Positions 16,099 to 25,303 of a DNA stretch of 64,000 nucleotides are shown piece after piece. A program made the position numbers and the translations under genes. The DNA is taken from assembly GCA_028284945.1 (NCBI GenBank), contig JANQQJ010000028.1, positions 124,001-188,000 on the forward strand, written 5' to 3'. A model generated the notes under the pieces. The model was not told the DNA's origin and did not search any database. It worked only from the letters and a program-made list of their open reading frames with translations. How positions within the stretch are numbered: position 1 is the first letter of the stretch; the number at the start of each line of letters is the position of its first letter. The stretch comes from Alphaproteobacteria bacterium (GTDB lineage Bacteria > Pseudomonadota > Alphaproteobacteria > SMXS01).

Positions 16099-17040
16099 TT
16101 AACGCTTCAACATTCTGGTGAAGTCGAGGGCCGCACGGGCCAGATCCGTGCGGTCTTCTAATGTCCGCATCACCGTATTTGTGACATGGGTCGCGACGGG
16201 CAGGCTGCCGGCGATTTCAGCGTCCTGTTGATCGACGATAAATCCGTCCAGCAAATTACCGTAGTGCGCCACAATCCCTGCGGCTGAAACATCATGGCCC
16301 AGCTCGGCCATCATTTTGGCTGTTGGCCCCTTGATCGCCTTGCCGCCAACAATAGGTGACACAGCGATCACGGGCACCCGGTGCCCTTCCAGCATTTTGC
16401 GCAGGCCGGGAAGGGCGAGAATCGGATCGACGCTGAGCAGTGGGTTGGACGGGCAAATGACGATGGCGGCGAGATCCGGGTCCTGCAGCGCCGTTTGAAA
16501 CGCCTTACAGGGTTTGGCATCACCGGCTCCCGCGAAACGAACCTTCTTCACCACCGGCTCGCACCGGTCACGGACAAAATAGTGCTGAAACGCCAGTTCA
16601 CCCTCTTCCGTATCGACAATGGTCGCGACCTGGTCGTTGGTCATGGGAATGATGGCAGGCTCAATCCCGAGACGTTTCGCAAAATCAGCGGTGATGTCGC
16701 TTAACTTTTCTCCCTTAGCCAGTCGGCCTGTGCGTTCAACATGGATCGCCAGGTCCCGGTCCCCCAGATTGAACCAGTCTTCCCCGCCCAGCGCCCGAAG
16801 CGCCTCCATGAAATCCCAGCTTTCGTCCTCGCGGCCCCAGCCCAGTTCCTTGTTGGCCAGGCCGCTCAGCGTATAAGTCACCGTATCGATATCCGGGCAG
16901 ATACGCAGACCTAGATGGGTGAAATCATCACCCGTATTGACCACAACCGTTAGATCTTCAGGCGGCACAATGTGAGCCAGTCCAAGCGCCAGCTTGGCCC
17001 CGCCAACCCCGCCGCACAGCGCCAGAACCTTGCCGCTCAT
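16099..17040 (-). CDS. cofD: 2-phospho-L-lactate (or phosphoenolpyruvate) transferase, F420 biosynthesis
   Basis: A 313-residue CofD/FbiA protein. It transfers the phospho-acid moiety from the GDP-activated precursor made by CofC to the deazaflavin FO, giving (dehydro-)F420-0. The Gly-rich GGVGGAK motif is at residues 10-16, followed by VVVNTGDDF and the LGLRICPDIDTVTYTLSG block, all diagnostic. ICPSNPLLSVDPILALPG is the conserved second site. Its ATG overlaps the cofE stop by four bases (ATGA), so cofE-cofD is a coupled operon. Whether the donor derives from lactate, PEP or 3-phosphoglycerate cannot be read with confidence. Confidence 0.95.
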   Translation of the reverse strand: MSGKVLALCGGVGGAKLALGLAHIVPPEDLTVVVNTGDDFTHLGLRICPDIDTVTYTLSGLANKELGWGREDESWDFMEALRALGGEDWFNLGDRDLAIHVERTGRLAKGEKLSDITADFAKRLGIEPAIIPMTNDQVATIVDTEEGELAFQHYFVRDRCEPVVKKVRFAGAGDAKPCKAFQTALQDPDLAAIVICPSNPLLSVDPILALPGLRKMLEGHRVPVIAVSPIVGGKAIKGPTAKMMAELGHDVSAAGIVAHYGNLLDGFIVDQQDAEIAGSLPVATHVTNTVMRTLEDRTDLARAALDFTRMLKR

Positions 17041-17804
17041 CGAAACAGATCCTCGTCTTTGGCCCGGACGGCCACACTGGCGGGTCGGTCAGTCCGCGGG
17101 CCACCATAACCGCGCACAATGGCAAGCGGCGTGCCCTCACCCGCCTCACCCATCACCAGATTGGCAGCGGACGCGATCTGGTCTGCAATGGCAACCTCGG
17201 TGACTTCCAGAATCCGCCCAAACATGTCCGTATCCCCGCGCTGATCCCAAAGCGGTTCAATGCCCGCACAGCCGATGGCCAGCCCGACTGTCCCATATCT
17301 CCAAGCGCGCCCCACACTGTCGGCGATCACAACGCCGACATCTATACCCGTCGACTGCTTCAGCTTATCGCGTAGCGCCCTAGCGCTTGCGTCAGAATCT
17401 TCTGGCAGAAGCAACGCAATCTCGCCGTCGGCGTCTTCCGTAATGTTCGACCGGTCGATGCCCGCATTCGCCATCACAATTCCGGATTTATGCGCCGTGA
17501 TGACGACGCCGCGGATAGCCCGCAGAACCTCGGTGGATTCCTGCAGTACCAATTCCATCAACCGAGGGTCCTTGTCAGCCGTGGCTGCCAGCGCCTTAGC
17601 CTCGGGCGACGGCGTTACCTCCGCGAGCGGAAACAATCGGCCTTCCGACTTGGAGACGATCTTCTGGGCAACCACGACAACATCCCCATCGACGAGGGAG
17701 TCGGAAATTCTATCCAGCCCATCGGCGATCAGGGCCGACAAGTCATCACCCGGCTGAACCAGCGGCACACCAGGTAATGCAAAAATGTTAAGTTTACCGC
17801 TCAC
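17037..17804 (-). CDS. cofE: Coenzyme F420-0:L-glutamate ligase (monodomain)
   Basis: A 255-residue CofE-family ligase that adds L-glutamates to F420-0 with GTP. Recognisable blocks are LPGVPLVQPGDDL, VVVAQKIVSKSEGR, GIVMANAGIDRSN and IADSVGRAWRYGTVG. The length equals archaeal CofE; the C-terminal FMN-binding domain that forms the second half of actinobacterial FbiB is absent. I chose GTG 17804 because the frame upstream runs into a palindromic repeat; TTG 17822 is an alternative. Since dehydro-F420-0 needs that reductase domain, a separate reductase or a saturated donor is implied. Confidence 0.92.
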   Translation of the reverse strand: MSGKLNIFALPGVPLVQPGDDLSALIADGLDRISDSLVDGDVVVVAQKIVSKSEGRLFPLAEVTPSPEAKALAATADKDPRLMELVLQESTEVLRAIRGVVITAHKSGIVMANAGIDRSNITEDADGEIALLLPEDSDASARALRDKLKQSTGIDVGVVIADSVGRAWRYGTVGLAIGCAGIEPLWDQRGDTDMFGRILEVTEVAIADQIASAANLVMGEAGEGTPLAIVRGYGGPRTDRPASVAVRAKDEDLFR

Positions 17805-17824
17805 GAGTTTCTGGCGATTCAAAC

Positions 17825-17932
17825 GCCGTTCGCCCTGAGGAGCGAGCAACGAGAGCGTCTCGAAGGGTGAACGGTTCCAAACCCGCCCGCACTTCGAGAC
17901 GGCTGCTCTGCAGCCTCCTCAGCGCGAACGGG
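17825..17932. repeat. Type A intergenic palindromic repeat, copy 3
   Basis: Left arm GCCGTTCGCCCTGAGGAGC, CGTCTCGAAG, then CTTCGAGACG and CCTCCTCAGCGCGAACGG. It occupies almost the whole space between fno and cofE, which are on the same strand, so it may reduce read-through or act on mRNA stability. Confidence 0.8.
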
Positions 17933-17959
17933 TTTTAGGAAAGCGGAAATCATCTGGAA

Positions 17960-18631
17960 CTATGCAGCCTCGCCCGGGGTACCGGTGATGCGAATGCCCG
18001 ATCCGTTGATCTTGTACCGGCGGTTGATGGTGATGAGAATCGACGTCAGCGCCTCAGCCGCGGCCGAATTCGCAAGCGGTCCGGCGTGCCAGGCCTTCAG
18101 GCCGGCGTCTTCAACCAGCCCGACGACGATTTCGCGGGCATCCTTGTCATCCCCCGATACAAGCACGTCACAGGCGATTTCGTGGTCGCTGTTCAGATGT
18201 TCAGCGCCAATATTCTGGAATGCAGCGATCACCTTGACGTCTTCACCGACGAAATTTTGCGCCCGAACGGCGGCAGAGTCTTCTTCGGGGAGCTGGACCC
18301 GGCCCACCTTGGGCGGCATCAGCGGCACGGTTGCATCGATCAGGATTTTGCCCTGAACACCGTCCTTGATGGCTTCCAGCATCGGCTGCTGGTTTGAAAA
18401 CGGAACGGTCAGCGCAACAATTTCGCCGGCTGCCGCCGCTTCGCCGTTTTCCATGCCCGACAAGGACCCGCCGATTTCGGTCTGAAGCGCTTCTGCCGCT
18501 TCCTGAGCCCGGCCACCGTCACGCGAGCCTATGATCACATGGTGCCCGGCTTTGGCCCAACGGCGGGCAAGCCCCCCGCCCAGCGCACCGGTCGCTCCGA
18601 TAACAGCAATCGTCTTGGGTGAGTCAGTCAT
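17960..18631 (-). CDS. fno: NADPH:F420 oxidoreductase
   Basis: A 223-residue Fno/NpdG-type enzyme that passes hydride between NADPH and F420. The Rossmann start IAVIGATGALGGGLARRWAKAG, the NADP phosphate-binding GSRDGGRAQEAA, the motif VALTVPF and the F420-side block AFQNIGAEHL are all in the family order. It sits in the F420 locus, upstream of cofE-cofD on the same strand and divergent from the LLM oxidoreductase gene. It most likely supplies reduced F420 to that enzyme. Confidence 0.92.
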   Translation of the reverse strand: MTDSPKTIAVIGATGALGGGLARRWAKAGHHVIIGSRDGGRAQEAAEALQTEIGGSLSGMENGEAAAAGEIVALTVPFSNQQPMLEAIKDGVQGKILIDATVPLMPPKVGRVQLPEEDSAAVRAQNFVGEDVKVIAAFQNIGAEHLNSDHEIACDVLVSGDDKDAREIVVGLVEDAGLKAWHAGPLANSAAAEALTSILITINRRYKINGSGIRITGTPGEAA

Positions 18632-18779
18632 GGTTCAGGTGTTCCTTTGTTTTCGAATTTTGAGGGTGTGTAACATGGTTGCGAGCACTGGCCGCACCAA
18701 AAAAGATGTGCAAAGCTGCACGCCACTCTAGGGGGAGACCGGCGAAAGGCCGGCGCGACATTTTATCAGGAGAGACTTC

Positions 18780-19760
18780 ATGAAGGTTGGCTTCAATATG
18801 CCTCAGCTGACGGCCCATTCCAGTCAGCGGGCGGTACGGGAATTCGCGCTGCGGTGCGAGCAACTTGGTTACGATTCGCTTTGGGTTCAGGATCACTTTC
18901 TCTATCCGGAAAACCCGAACCAGAGCCATCCAGTGCATCAGTTTGCGCTGGGACCCGATAAAATCGTCCAATGGCCAGATGCCTATGAAGATATGTTGGC
19001 CCCGCTGGAAGCTTTGGCCTACGTGGCTGGCTGCACCGAGAACATCCGGCTGGGCACGTCGATCCTGGTGTTCGGCTATCACCGTCCGGTCACCCTTGCC
19101 AAACAGGTCGCAACCATCGACCAACTGTCCGGCGGACGGTTCGATCTGGGTCTGGGCCTGGGCTGGGCGACGGAAGAGTTTGCTCATATGGATACGCCGT
19201 TCGAAAAGCGCGGCGCCCGATGCACCGACTTCATCCGCGCCCTGCGCGCTGCGTGGCAGGACAATCCGACCGAATATGAGGGGCCGTTCTACAATTTCGC
19301 CAAAGGCTCGACTTCACCCAAACCCGCCCAGCAGGACTGGAACGGCAAACCCGGCGTGCCCGTTCTCGGCGCCTTCCTGAACGACGCCGGTTTCGACCGC
19401 GTGGCCGAGCTTTGTGACAAGTGGCACCCCGCCGGTCACCCGCCGGACTTGGCCATGATGCGCCTGGGTCAGATCAACCAGATCGCGCAGGAGAAATATG
19501 GCCGCGACCCGCTTGAGTGCGTGCTGCGGGTGTTTGCTGCGCCGAAGTTACCGGGTATTGCCGAAATCGGGGACCAGCTGATGCAGCCGAACTGGACTGG
19601 CACCGTCGACGACATGATGCCGCATTTGAAAGAGGCCAAAGCCGCCGGGTGCAGCGAAATCGTAATCGATTGCAGCTTCATGCCTGAGATCACCAGCGAC
19701 GATCACTGGATTTCACAGCCGGACTTCTTCCTGCCGCTGCTGGAAGAAGCCAAGAGCTAA
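18780..19760 (+). CDS. LLM class F420-dependent oxidoreductase
   Basis: A 326-residue TIM-barrel protein of the luciferase-like monooxygenase class. Typical blocks are the MKVGFNMPQ start, YDSLWVQDHF, NIRLGTSILVFGYHRPVTLAKQ, LSGGRFDLGLGLGW and a C-terminal region ending PLLEEAKS. In LLM enzymes that use F420 the cofactor sits in the barrel; the flanking fno and cofC strongly favour F420 over FMN. AGGAGAG precedes the ATG. The substrate is unknown; relatives act on sugars, alcohols, imines or nitro-aromatics. Confidence 0.9.
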   Translation: MKVGFNMPQLTAHSSQRAVREFALRCEQLGYDSLWVQDHFLYPENPNQSHPVHQFALGPDKIVQWPDAYEDMLAPLEALAYVAGCTENIRLGTSILVFGYHRPVTLAKQVATIDQLSGGRFDLGLGLGWATEEFAHMDTPFEKRGARCTDFIRALRAAWQDNPTEYEGPFYNFAKGSTSPKPAQQDWNGKPGVPVLGAFLNDAGFDRVAELCDKWHPAGHPPDLAMMRLGQINQIAQEKYGRDPLECVLRVFAAPKLPGIAEIGDQLMQPNWTGTVDDMMPHLKEAKAAGCSEIVIDCSFMPEITSDDHWISQPDFFLPLLEEAKS

Positions 19761-19783
19761 CGCTAGCCGGTGACCCTTTCAAA

Positions 19784-19890
19784 TGTCATTGCGAGGAGCC
19801 TTGAGCATGTCGAAAGGCGACGAAGCAATCCAGAATTTCTGCGGTCGTGAACAATCTGGATTGCTTCGCCCTTACGGGCTCGCAATGACA
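19784..19890. repeat. Type B intergenic palindromic repeat, copy 1
   Basis: Arms TGTCATTGCGAGGAGCC at the left and GGGCTCGCAATGACA at the right, with an inner pair GAAGCAATCCAGA and TCTGGATTGCTTC. It forms a long cruciform-like hairpin between the LLM gene and cofC. The same type recurs at 44.5, 50.5 and 61.1 kb. Confidence 0.82.
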
Positions 19891-19934
19891 GGCGAGGCTG
19901 TGGCTAAAGCCGGATATTGCAGAAGGCCCATCGC

Positions 19935-20606
19935 ATGCCGCTGAGCCCGAACATCTGGGCGCTTGTCCCGGTCAAACGTCTGACCGGAGCAAAGAAGCGC
20001 CTCGCCGACGTGCTCTCGGAAGACGAGCGCACGGCACTGTCGCACGCCATGTTGGAAGATGTGCTCAGTGCGTTGCGCAGCGCCAATGGCCTTGCGGGCA
20101 CTGCCGTTGTGACCGCCGACGAAGAAGCCGTTGCCGTCGCACGGCAATACGGCGCTGCTACCATCGCTGACCGGGCAAGTGGCCTCAACGAGGCCCTGAC
20201 CGAGGCATCAAATGTTTTGGCGACCTATGCCGCGAAGGGAGTGTTGATCGTCCATGCCGACCTGCCGCTAGCGTCATCGTCGGAGATTACAGCTGTGGTC
20301 GAACATGCCGGGCCTGCACCATCGGCCACCCTGGTGCCGGCGCGCGCCGATGGTGGGTCCAATGCCATGCTGCTCAAGCCGCCAAACACCATTGAATTGG
20401 CCTATGGCGAGGGCAGTTTCGCCAAACACCGGACGGCAGCCCATCAAGCTGGCCTGGACGTCAGGGCATTGGATTCGGCCGGTTTGGGCCTAGATATCGA
20501 TAGGCCGGAAGATCTTGAGGCGCTGCTGGCGGACCCTACGCCCTGTAAAACGCGGGATTATTTGCTGGCGAGCGGGATCGCAGACCGGCTAAAACGGTCA
20601 GCCTGA
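19935..20606 (+). CDS. cofC: Nucleotidyltransferase CofC, F420 biosynthesis
   Basis: A 223-residue CofC/FbiD protein that activates 2-phospholactate, PEP or 3-phosphoglycerate with GTP. The nucleotidyltransferase start is WALVPVKRLTGAKKRLADVLS; the metal-site motif VLIVHADLPLASS and the LVPARADGGSNAMLL block match the family. The ATG at 19935 has AGAAGG upstream. The stop is 19 bases before fbiC, so cofC-fbiC form an operon, perhaps extending to the NUDIX gene. Confidence 0.93.
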   Translation: MPLSPNIWALVPVKRLTGAKKRLADVLSEDERTALSHAMLEDVLSALRSANGLAGTAVVTADEEAVAVARQYGAATIADRASGLNEALTEASNVLATYAAKGVLIVHADLPLASSSEITAVVEHAGPAPSATLVPARADGGSNAMLLKPPNTIELAYGEGSFAKHRTAAHQAGLDVRALDSAGLGLDIDRPEDLEALLADPTPCKTRDYLLASGIADRLKRSA

Positions 20607-20625
20607 AGGGAAAAGGACCAAAATC

Positions 20626-23040
20626 GTGGACGCTTTGCTGAAACAGGTGGAGGCTGGGCACCGGCTTTCCCACGAGGAAGCCCTTGGGCTGGCCGCCGAA
20701 GACGATACCGCCCGCCTGATGCAGACCGCTGCCGTACTGCGCGATCAGGGGTTTCGCAACGTCATCACCTTTTCCAAGAAGGTGTTCATTCCCCTAACCC
20801 ATCTGTGCCGAGACGTTTGTCATTACTGCACCTTCGCTAAACCGCCGAAGAAGGGCGAGCAGGCCTATATGACGCCGGATCAGGTGCTGGAGATCGCCCG
20901 CCAGGGCGCTGCCGCAGGCTGTAAAGAGGCCCTGTTCACGCTGGGTGACAAGCCAGAGCTGCGATACAAGGCCGCGCGCGACGGCCTGACCGAACTGGGC
21001 TATGAAACCACCCTCGATTATTTGGCGGCCATGGCCAAGCTGGTTTATGAGGAAACCGGCCTGTTCCCGCATCTCAATCCCGGCCTGATGACGCCGGAAG
21101 ATTTTGCGATGCTGCGGCCGCTCGCCCCCTCCATGGGGATCATGCTGGAGAGTGCGGCACCCCGCCTTTCGGAAAAAGGCATGCCGCACTATGGCAGCCC
21201 TGACAAACACCCCAAGGTGCGGCTCGAATGCCTGCGGCTCGCGGGTGAAGCACAGGTACCGTTTACATCCGGTATTCTGATCGGCATCGGTGAGACTCGC
21301 GAAGAGCGCGTCGAGAGCATGCTGGCGCTGCGCGACATCCAGAATGACCACGGGCATATCCAGGAAATCATTATCCAGAATTTCCGCGCCAAGCCCGACA
21401 CCAAAATGAAGGACGCGCCGGAACCGGACATGAACGAGCTGCAGTGGACCCTGGCGGTCGCTCGCATCGTCTTCGGTCCGGAAATGAGCATTCAGGTACC
21501 GCCCAATCTAAGCCCGGGTGATCTGGCACCACTGGTTGATGCGGGCATCAATGACTGGGGCGGCGTCTCACCGATCACGCCCGATTTCGTCAATCCCGAG
21601 GCCCCCTGGCCGCATCTGGACAAGCTGGCTGCTGAAACCGCTGCTGCCGGAAAAGTGTTGCAAGAGCGGCTGACCGTCTATCCCGCCTATGCCAAGGACC
21701 CGGAGCGCTGGCTGGATGAAGGGATGCGCACGCCAATCATTCAGGCGATCGATGCGGAGGGCTTTGCCCGCACCGAAGACTGGTCACCGGGCGCGGAAAT
21801 CGACCCGCCGCAGCATACGCTGGACCTGGTCAACGCGCCGAACCCAGAGGCCATTGAGCCAGCGTTACAAGCGATCATCGACCGGGGTGTCGCCGGAGAG
21901 CGCCTAAACGAATCCGAAATCGTCCGTTTGTTCCAGGCGCGCGGGCCCGAATTCACCGCCGTGTGCCACGCAGCCGACAAACTACGGCATGACACGGTCG
22001 GCGATACGGTGTCCTATGTCGTCAACCGCAACATCAACTACACCAATGTCTGTTACTTCAAATGCCAGTTTTGCGCCTTTTCCAAGGGCAAGCTGACGGA
22101 GAACCTGCGCGGCAAACCCTATGTGCTGGGTATGGATGAAATCCAGCGCCGGGTGCAGGAAGCCTGGTCGCGCGGGGCCACCGAAGTCTGCATGCAGGGT
22201 GGCATTCACCCGTCCTATACCGGCCAGACCTATATCGACATCACCAAGGCGGTAAAAGAGGTCGCGCCCGACATCCATGTGCACGCCTTTACCCCGCTGG
22301 AAGTCTGGCAAGGCGCTGAGACGCTGGGTATCTCGATCCGCGACTTTTTGATCCAGCTGAAAGAGGCCGGCATGGGCACCCTCCCCGGCACCGCGGCGGA
22401 AATCCTGGACGATGAAATCCGCGAGATCATCTGCCACGACAAGATCAACACGGCCCAGTGGCTGGAGGTTATGGAAACAGCGCATTCGCTGGGCATCCGC
22501 ACCACATCCACCGTCATGTATGGCCATGTCGAGAGCCCGATCAATTGGGCGCGACACCTGCTTAATCTGCGGGACCTGCAGGCCAAGACCGGCGGCTTTA
22601 CCGAGTTCGTCCCCCTGCCCTTTGTCCATATGGAAGCACCGATCTATCTGAAAGGCCTGGCGCGTAAGGGCCCGACCTTCCGCGAGGCGGTGCTGATGCA
22701 TGCGGTCGCGCGCCTCGCGCTCAACCCGCTGATCACGAACATCCAGGCAAGCTGGGTGAAGATGGGGCCGGACGGGGTGACCGCCTGCCTCAATGCCGGC
22801 TGTAATGATCTGGGCGGGACCTTGATGAACGAGACCATCACCCGGTCCGCCGGCGCCAGCCACGGCCAGGAGATGGAACCCTACCGGATGGAAGAGATCA
22901 TCCGCGCCAACGGCCGGAACCCGCGCCAGCGCTCGACGCCCTATGGCGAGGTGTCGGAAGAACGCACCCGCCAGTCCTTCCAGGCCGCCCCGCTTGAGGA
23001 CATCAGGTTCACCCCCGCCAAGGAATATGAGCGGGCTTAG
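20626..23040 (+). CDS. fbiC: FO synthase, fused CofG-CofH
   Basis: An 804-residue bifunctional radical-SAM enzyme that joins tyrosine to 5-amino-6-ribitylaminouracil to make 7,8-didemethyl-8-hydroxy-5-deazariboflavin (FO), the F420 chromophore. Both radical-SAM CxxxCxxC motifs are intact: C61/C65/C68 (CRDVCHYCTF) in the CofG half and C476/C480/C483 (CYFKCQFCAF) in the CofH half. The fusion order is that of actinobacterial FbiC, whereas archaea have separate proteins. The start is GTG with a GGGAAAAGG ribosome site. No frameshift or degeneration is seen. Confidence 0.97.
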   Translation: MDALLKQVEAGHRLSHEEALGLAAEDDTARLMQTAAVLRDQGFRNVITFSKKVFIPLTHLCRDVCHYCTFAKPPKKGEQAYMTPDQVLEIARQGAAAGCKEALFTLGDKPELRYKAARDGLTELGYETTLDYLAAMAKLVYEETGLFPHLNPGLMTPEDFAMLRPLAPSMGIMLESAAPRLSEKGMPHYGSPDKHPKVRLECLRLAGEAQVPFTSGILIGIGETREERVESMLALRDIQNDHGHIQEIIIQNFRAKPDTKMKDAPEPDMNELQWTLAVARIVFGPEMSIQVPPNLSPGDLAPLVDAGINDWGGVSPITPDFVNPEAPWPHLDKLAAETAAAGKVLQERLTVYPAYAKDPERWLDEGMRTPIIQAIDAEGFARTEDWSPGAEIDPPQHTLDLVNAPNPEAIEPALQAIIDRGVAGERLNESEIVRLFQARGPEFTAVCHAADKLRHDTVGDTVSYVVNRNINYTNVCYFKCQFCAFSKGKLTENLRGKPYVLGMDEIQRRVQEAWSRGATEVCMQGGIHPSYTGQTYIDITKAVKEVAPDIHVHAFTPLEVWQGAETLGISIRDFLIQLKEAGMGTLPGTAAEILDDEIREIICHDKINTAQWLEVMETAHSLGIRTTSTVMYGHVESPINWARHLLNLRDLQAKTGGFTEFVPLPFVHMEAPIYLKGLARKGPTFREAVLMHAVARLALNPLITNIQASWVKMGPDGVTACLNAGCNDLGGTLMNETITRSAGASHGQEMEPYRMEEIIRANGRNPRQRSTPYGEVSEERTRQSFQAAPLEDIRFTPAKEYERA

Positions 23041-23049
23041 GCCACCCAA

Positions 23050-23496
23050 ATGAAAACGCTTAGCACCGCCCGCATCCTGCTGTTCGATCAGGATGCCCGG
23101 CTGCTGCTATTCAAATACCGCGATCCACCAAAACCGGTCTTCTGGGGCACCATCGGAGGGCGATTGGAACCCGGTGAGACGCTGGTCGAGGCGGCCCGGC
23201 GGGAGTTGTTGGAAGAAACCGGCCTGACCACTGAGTTATCCGAACCCGCCGCGTGGTTCCTGGAACACGAAATGATGCGCGGCGGCGAACCGCACCTCAT
23301 GAAAGAATGGTTCTTTCGGGCCGTCACCACGACCACCGCGCTGGACGACTCCAGACAGACCATCGAAGAGCGGCAGGTTATCGTCGGCGAAAAATGGTGG
23401 CCGGTCGATGAGATTGAAACGACCGACCAGATTATCCTTCCCGAGGAACTGCGAACCGTGATCCGCGCGATTGCTGAAGGTGGTTTAACAACCTGA
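23050..23496 (+). CDS. NUDIX hydrolase
   Basis: A 148-residue NUDIX protein with an intact box at residues 36-58 (G.x5.E.x7.REx2EEx G: GGRLEPGETL then RRELLEETGL). Such enzymes hydrolyse nucleoside diphosphates linked to another moiety. It starts nine bases after fbiC and is probably cotranscribed, so a housekeeping or flavin-precursor role linked to F420 is possible but unproven. The WFLEHEMMRGGEPHLMKEWFF region fits the ADP-ribose/8-oxo-dGTP group broadly. Confidence 0.88.
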   Translation: MKTLSTARILLFDQDARLLLFKYRDPPKPVFWGTIGGRLEPGETLVEAARRELLEETGLTTELSEPAAWFLEHEMMRGGEPHLMKEWFFRAVTTTTALDDSRQTIEERQVIVGEKWWPVDEIETTDQIILPEELRTVIRAIAEGGLTT

Positions 23497-23497
23497 A

Positions 23498-23598
23498 CGT
23501 CATTCCGGACAAGCCGCGAAGCGGCGCGATCCGGAATCCAGAGCAGCATCGAAGCAGCTGCAATATCTGGCTGGATTCCGGCCTTCGCCGGAATGACG
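23498..23598. repeat. Type C intergenic palindromic repeat
   Basis: Arms CGTCATTCCGG and CCGGAATGACG enclose an inner pair CCGGAATCCAG and CTGGATTCCGG, with further short stems GCCGCGAAGCGGC and CCTTCGCCGG. It lies between the convergent NUDIX and thiolase genes and may end transcription from both sides. Confidence 0.8.
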
Positions 23599-23608
23599 AA
23601 TTAGAGTT

Positions 23609-24793
23609 TTACGCCACCTCGAACAGGCCTGCCGCGCCCATCCCGCCGCCGATGCACATGGTAATAACCACATTCTTAGCGCCCCGGCGTTTGCCCTCAA
23701 TGAGCGCGTGGCCAATCATCCGCGACCCACTCATGCCATAGGGATGGCCGATGGAAATCGCGCCGCCATTGACGTTCAGGTTTTCGTTGGGAATGCCCAG
23801 CTTGTCGCGGCAATACAGTACTTGGACGGCAAAGGCTTCGTTCAATTCCCACAGATCGATGTCGTCCATGGAAAGCCCGGTTTTTTCCAACAGCTTTGGT
23901 ACGGCAAAAACCGGGCCGATACCCATCTCATCCGGCTCGCAGCCGGCGACCGCCATGCCGCGATAGATACCCAGCGGTGCGATGCCACGGCGTTCGGCCT
24001 CGCTGGCCTCCATCAGCACATTGGCTGACGCGCCGTCCGAAAGCTGGCTGGCATTGCCCGCGGTGATCGTCTTATCTGGGCCCATCACCGGCGGCAGGCC
24101 GGCCAATGCTTCCGCTGTCGTACCGGCGCGCATACCCTCATCGGCGGTGAGCGTGACTTCCTGATGGGACACCTCTTTGGTTTCCTTGTCGACGACTTCC
24201 TTCACCGTCGTCATCGGCGCCAGTTCATCATCGAACTTGCCCGCTTGATGGGCCGCGGCCGTCCGCTGCTGACTTTGCGCGCCATATTCGTCCATCGCTT
24301 CGCGGGCCACGCCATAGCGTTCAGCCACAATTTCAGCCGTATCCAGCATCGACATATAGATTTCCGGCTTGATCTCCATCAGCTTGGGATCGCGGGCGCG
24401 GTGAAGGTTCATATGGTTGTTCTGCACCAGGCTGATTGAATCCAGCCCGCCGCCCACGGCAATGGTCATACCGTCATCGACGATCTGTTTTGCCGCCGTT
24501 GCGACCGACATCAGGCCCGACGAACATTGCCGGTCTATCGTCATGCCGGAGACAGTGACCGGCAGACCGGCCGCAATAGCGCATTGGCGTGCGACATTGG
24601 TGCCTTGTGTTCCCTGCTGAAGCGCGGCCCCCATGATCACATCTTCAATCTCTGCAGGGTCAACACCTGCGCGCTTTATCGCTTCTGCGATGACATGGCC
24701 GCCCATGGTTGGCGATTCAGTGTTATTGTAGGCACCGCGATAGGCCTTGCCGATCGGGGTGCGCGCGGTGGAAACGATGACAGCTTCGCGCAT
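23609..24793 (-). CDS. Acetyl-CoA C-acyltransferase (thiolase)
   Basis: A 394-residue degradative-type thiolase. The nucleophilic cysteine is C90 in [10 protein letters not shown], the histidine is in [14 protein letters not shown] and the second cysteine in [15 protein letters not shown] near the end. It cleaves 3-oxoacyl-CoA with CoA in beta-oxidation. CAGGAGC precedes the ATG. It stands apart from other beta-oxidation genes in this window, of which acyl-CoA synthetase, MaoC hydratase and SDR are elsewhere. Confidence 0.93.
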   Translation of the reverse strand: MREAVIVSTARTPIGKAYRGAYNNTESPTMGGHVIAEAIKRAGVDPAEIEDVIMGAALQQGTQGTNVARQCAIAAGLPVTVSGMTIDRQCSSGLMSVATAAKQIVDDGMTIAVGGGLDSISLVQNNHMNLHRARDPKLMEIKPEIYMSMLDTAEIVAERYGVAREAMDEYGAQSQQRTAAAHQAGKFDDELAPMTTVKEVVDKETKEVSHQEVTLTADEGMRAGTTAEALAGLPPVMGPDKTITAGNASQLSDGASANVLMEASEAERRGIAPLGIYRGMAVAGCEPDEMGIGPVFAVPKLLEKTGLSMDDIDLWELNEAFAVQVLYCRDKLGIPNENLNVNGGAISIGHPYGMSGSRMIGHALIEGKRRGAKNVVITMCIGGGMGAAGLFEVA

Positions 24794-24839
24794 GATACTG
24801 CTCCTGACGTTAACGGGTGGTAACCCGCACTATCGGCTG

Positions 24840-25235
24840 TCAGGGCGTTGATGTCGACTCAGTCGCATCGTCTTTCGGTTTACGGACGATCCGTTCAAAT
24901 TGCCCAAGCCCGCAGGGCTTGAACCGGGTATGGATCATATCGACGCTGCACAGCAATGGCGCCCCGCCGGTGCTGTAAGCAAAGCCATTCTCGATCCGCA
25001 GGCCACCGCAGCTATGGGGCAGTTTATTCAGGTACCAGGTGTTGCCGACTGTTCTGAACAGGATGGTTTCGTTGTCGAGAATCTTGGTTTCCTTGATGCG
25101 GTTGTTTCTGATGCAGTTCTCGATTTCACCGGTGCGTTCGAACTTGTCGAGATAGGTGATGTCGATCCGCGCTTGCGCGCTGGTTACCGTCACCAACACC
25201 GCGCCAAGACAAATGGCCATGACCGTAGACTTCAT
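24840..25235 (-). CDS. Secreted four-cysteine protein, DUF6491-like (paralogue of 25875-26231)
   Basis: A 131-residue protein with a clear signal peptide (MKSTVMAICLGAVLVTVTSAQA). The mature part follows the pattern C..NNRIKETKILD, ILFR, WYLNKLPHSCGGL, FAYST, LLCSVD and CGLGQFERI, with four cysteines that could form two disulfides. This resembles the DUF6491 group of small secreted proteobacterial proteins, a tentative match from memory. AAAGGAGG before the ATG is a strong ribosome site. It is a paralogue of the gene at 25875; the shared core is about 30-40% identical by eye. Confidence 0.78.
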   Translation of the reverse strand: MKSTVMAICLGAVLVTVTSAQARIDITYLDKFERTGEIENCIRNNRIKETKILDNETILFRTVGNTWYLNKLPHSCGGLRIENGFAYSTGGAPLLCSVDMIHTRFKPCGLGQFERIVRKPKDDATESTSTP

Positions 25236-25303
25236 TGATCGCCTCCTTTGACCTCACCCTATAATGTCGTGGGGAAACCGCCCGCCGCAAGAGCCCAACC
25301 GAC

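Noticed and set aside
21982-23049. 355-codon open frame opposite the CofH half of fbiC
   Set aside because: The opposite strand encodes intact radical-SAM motifs. The antisense translation shows no domain.
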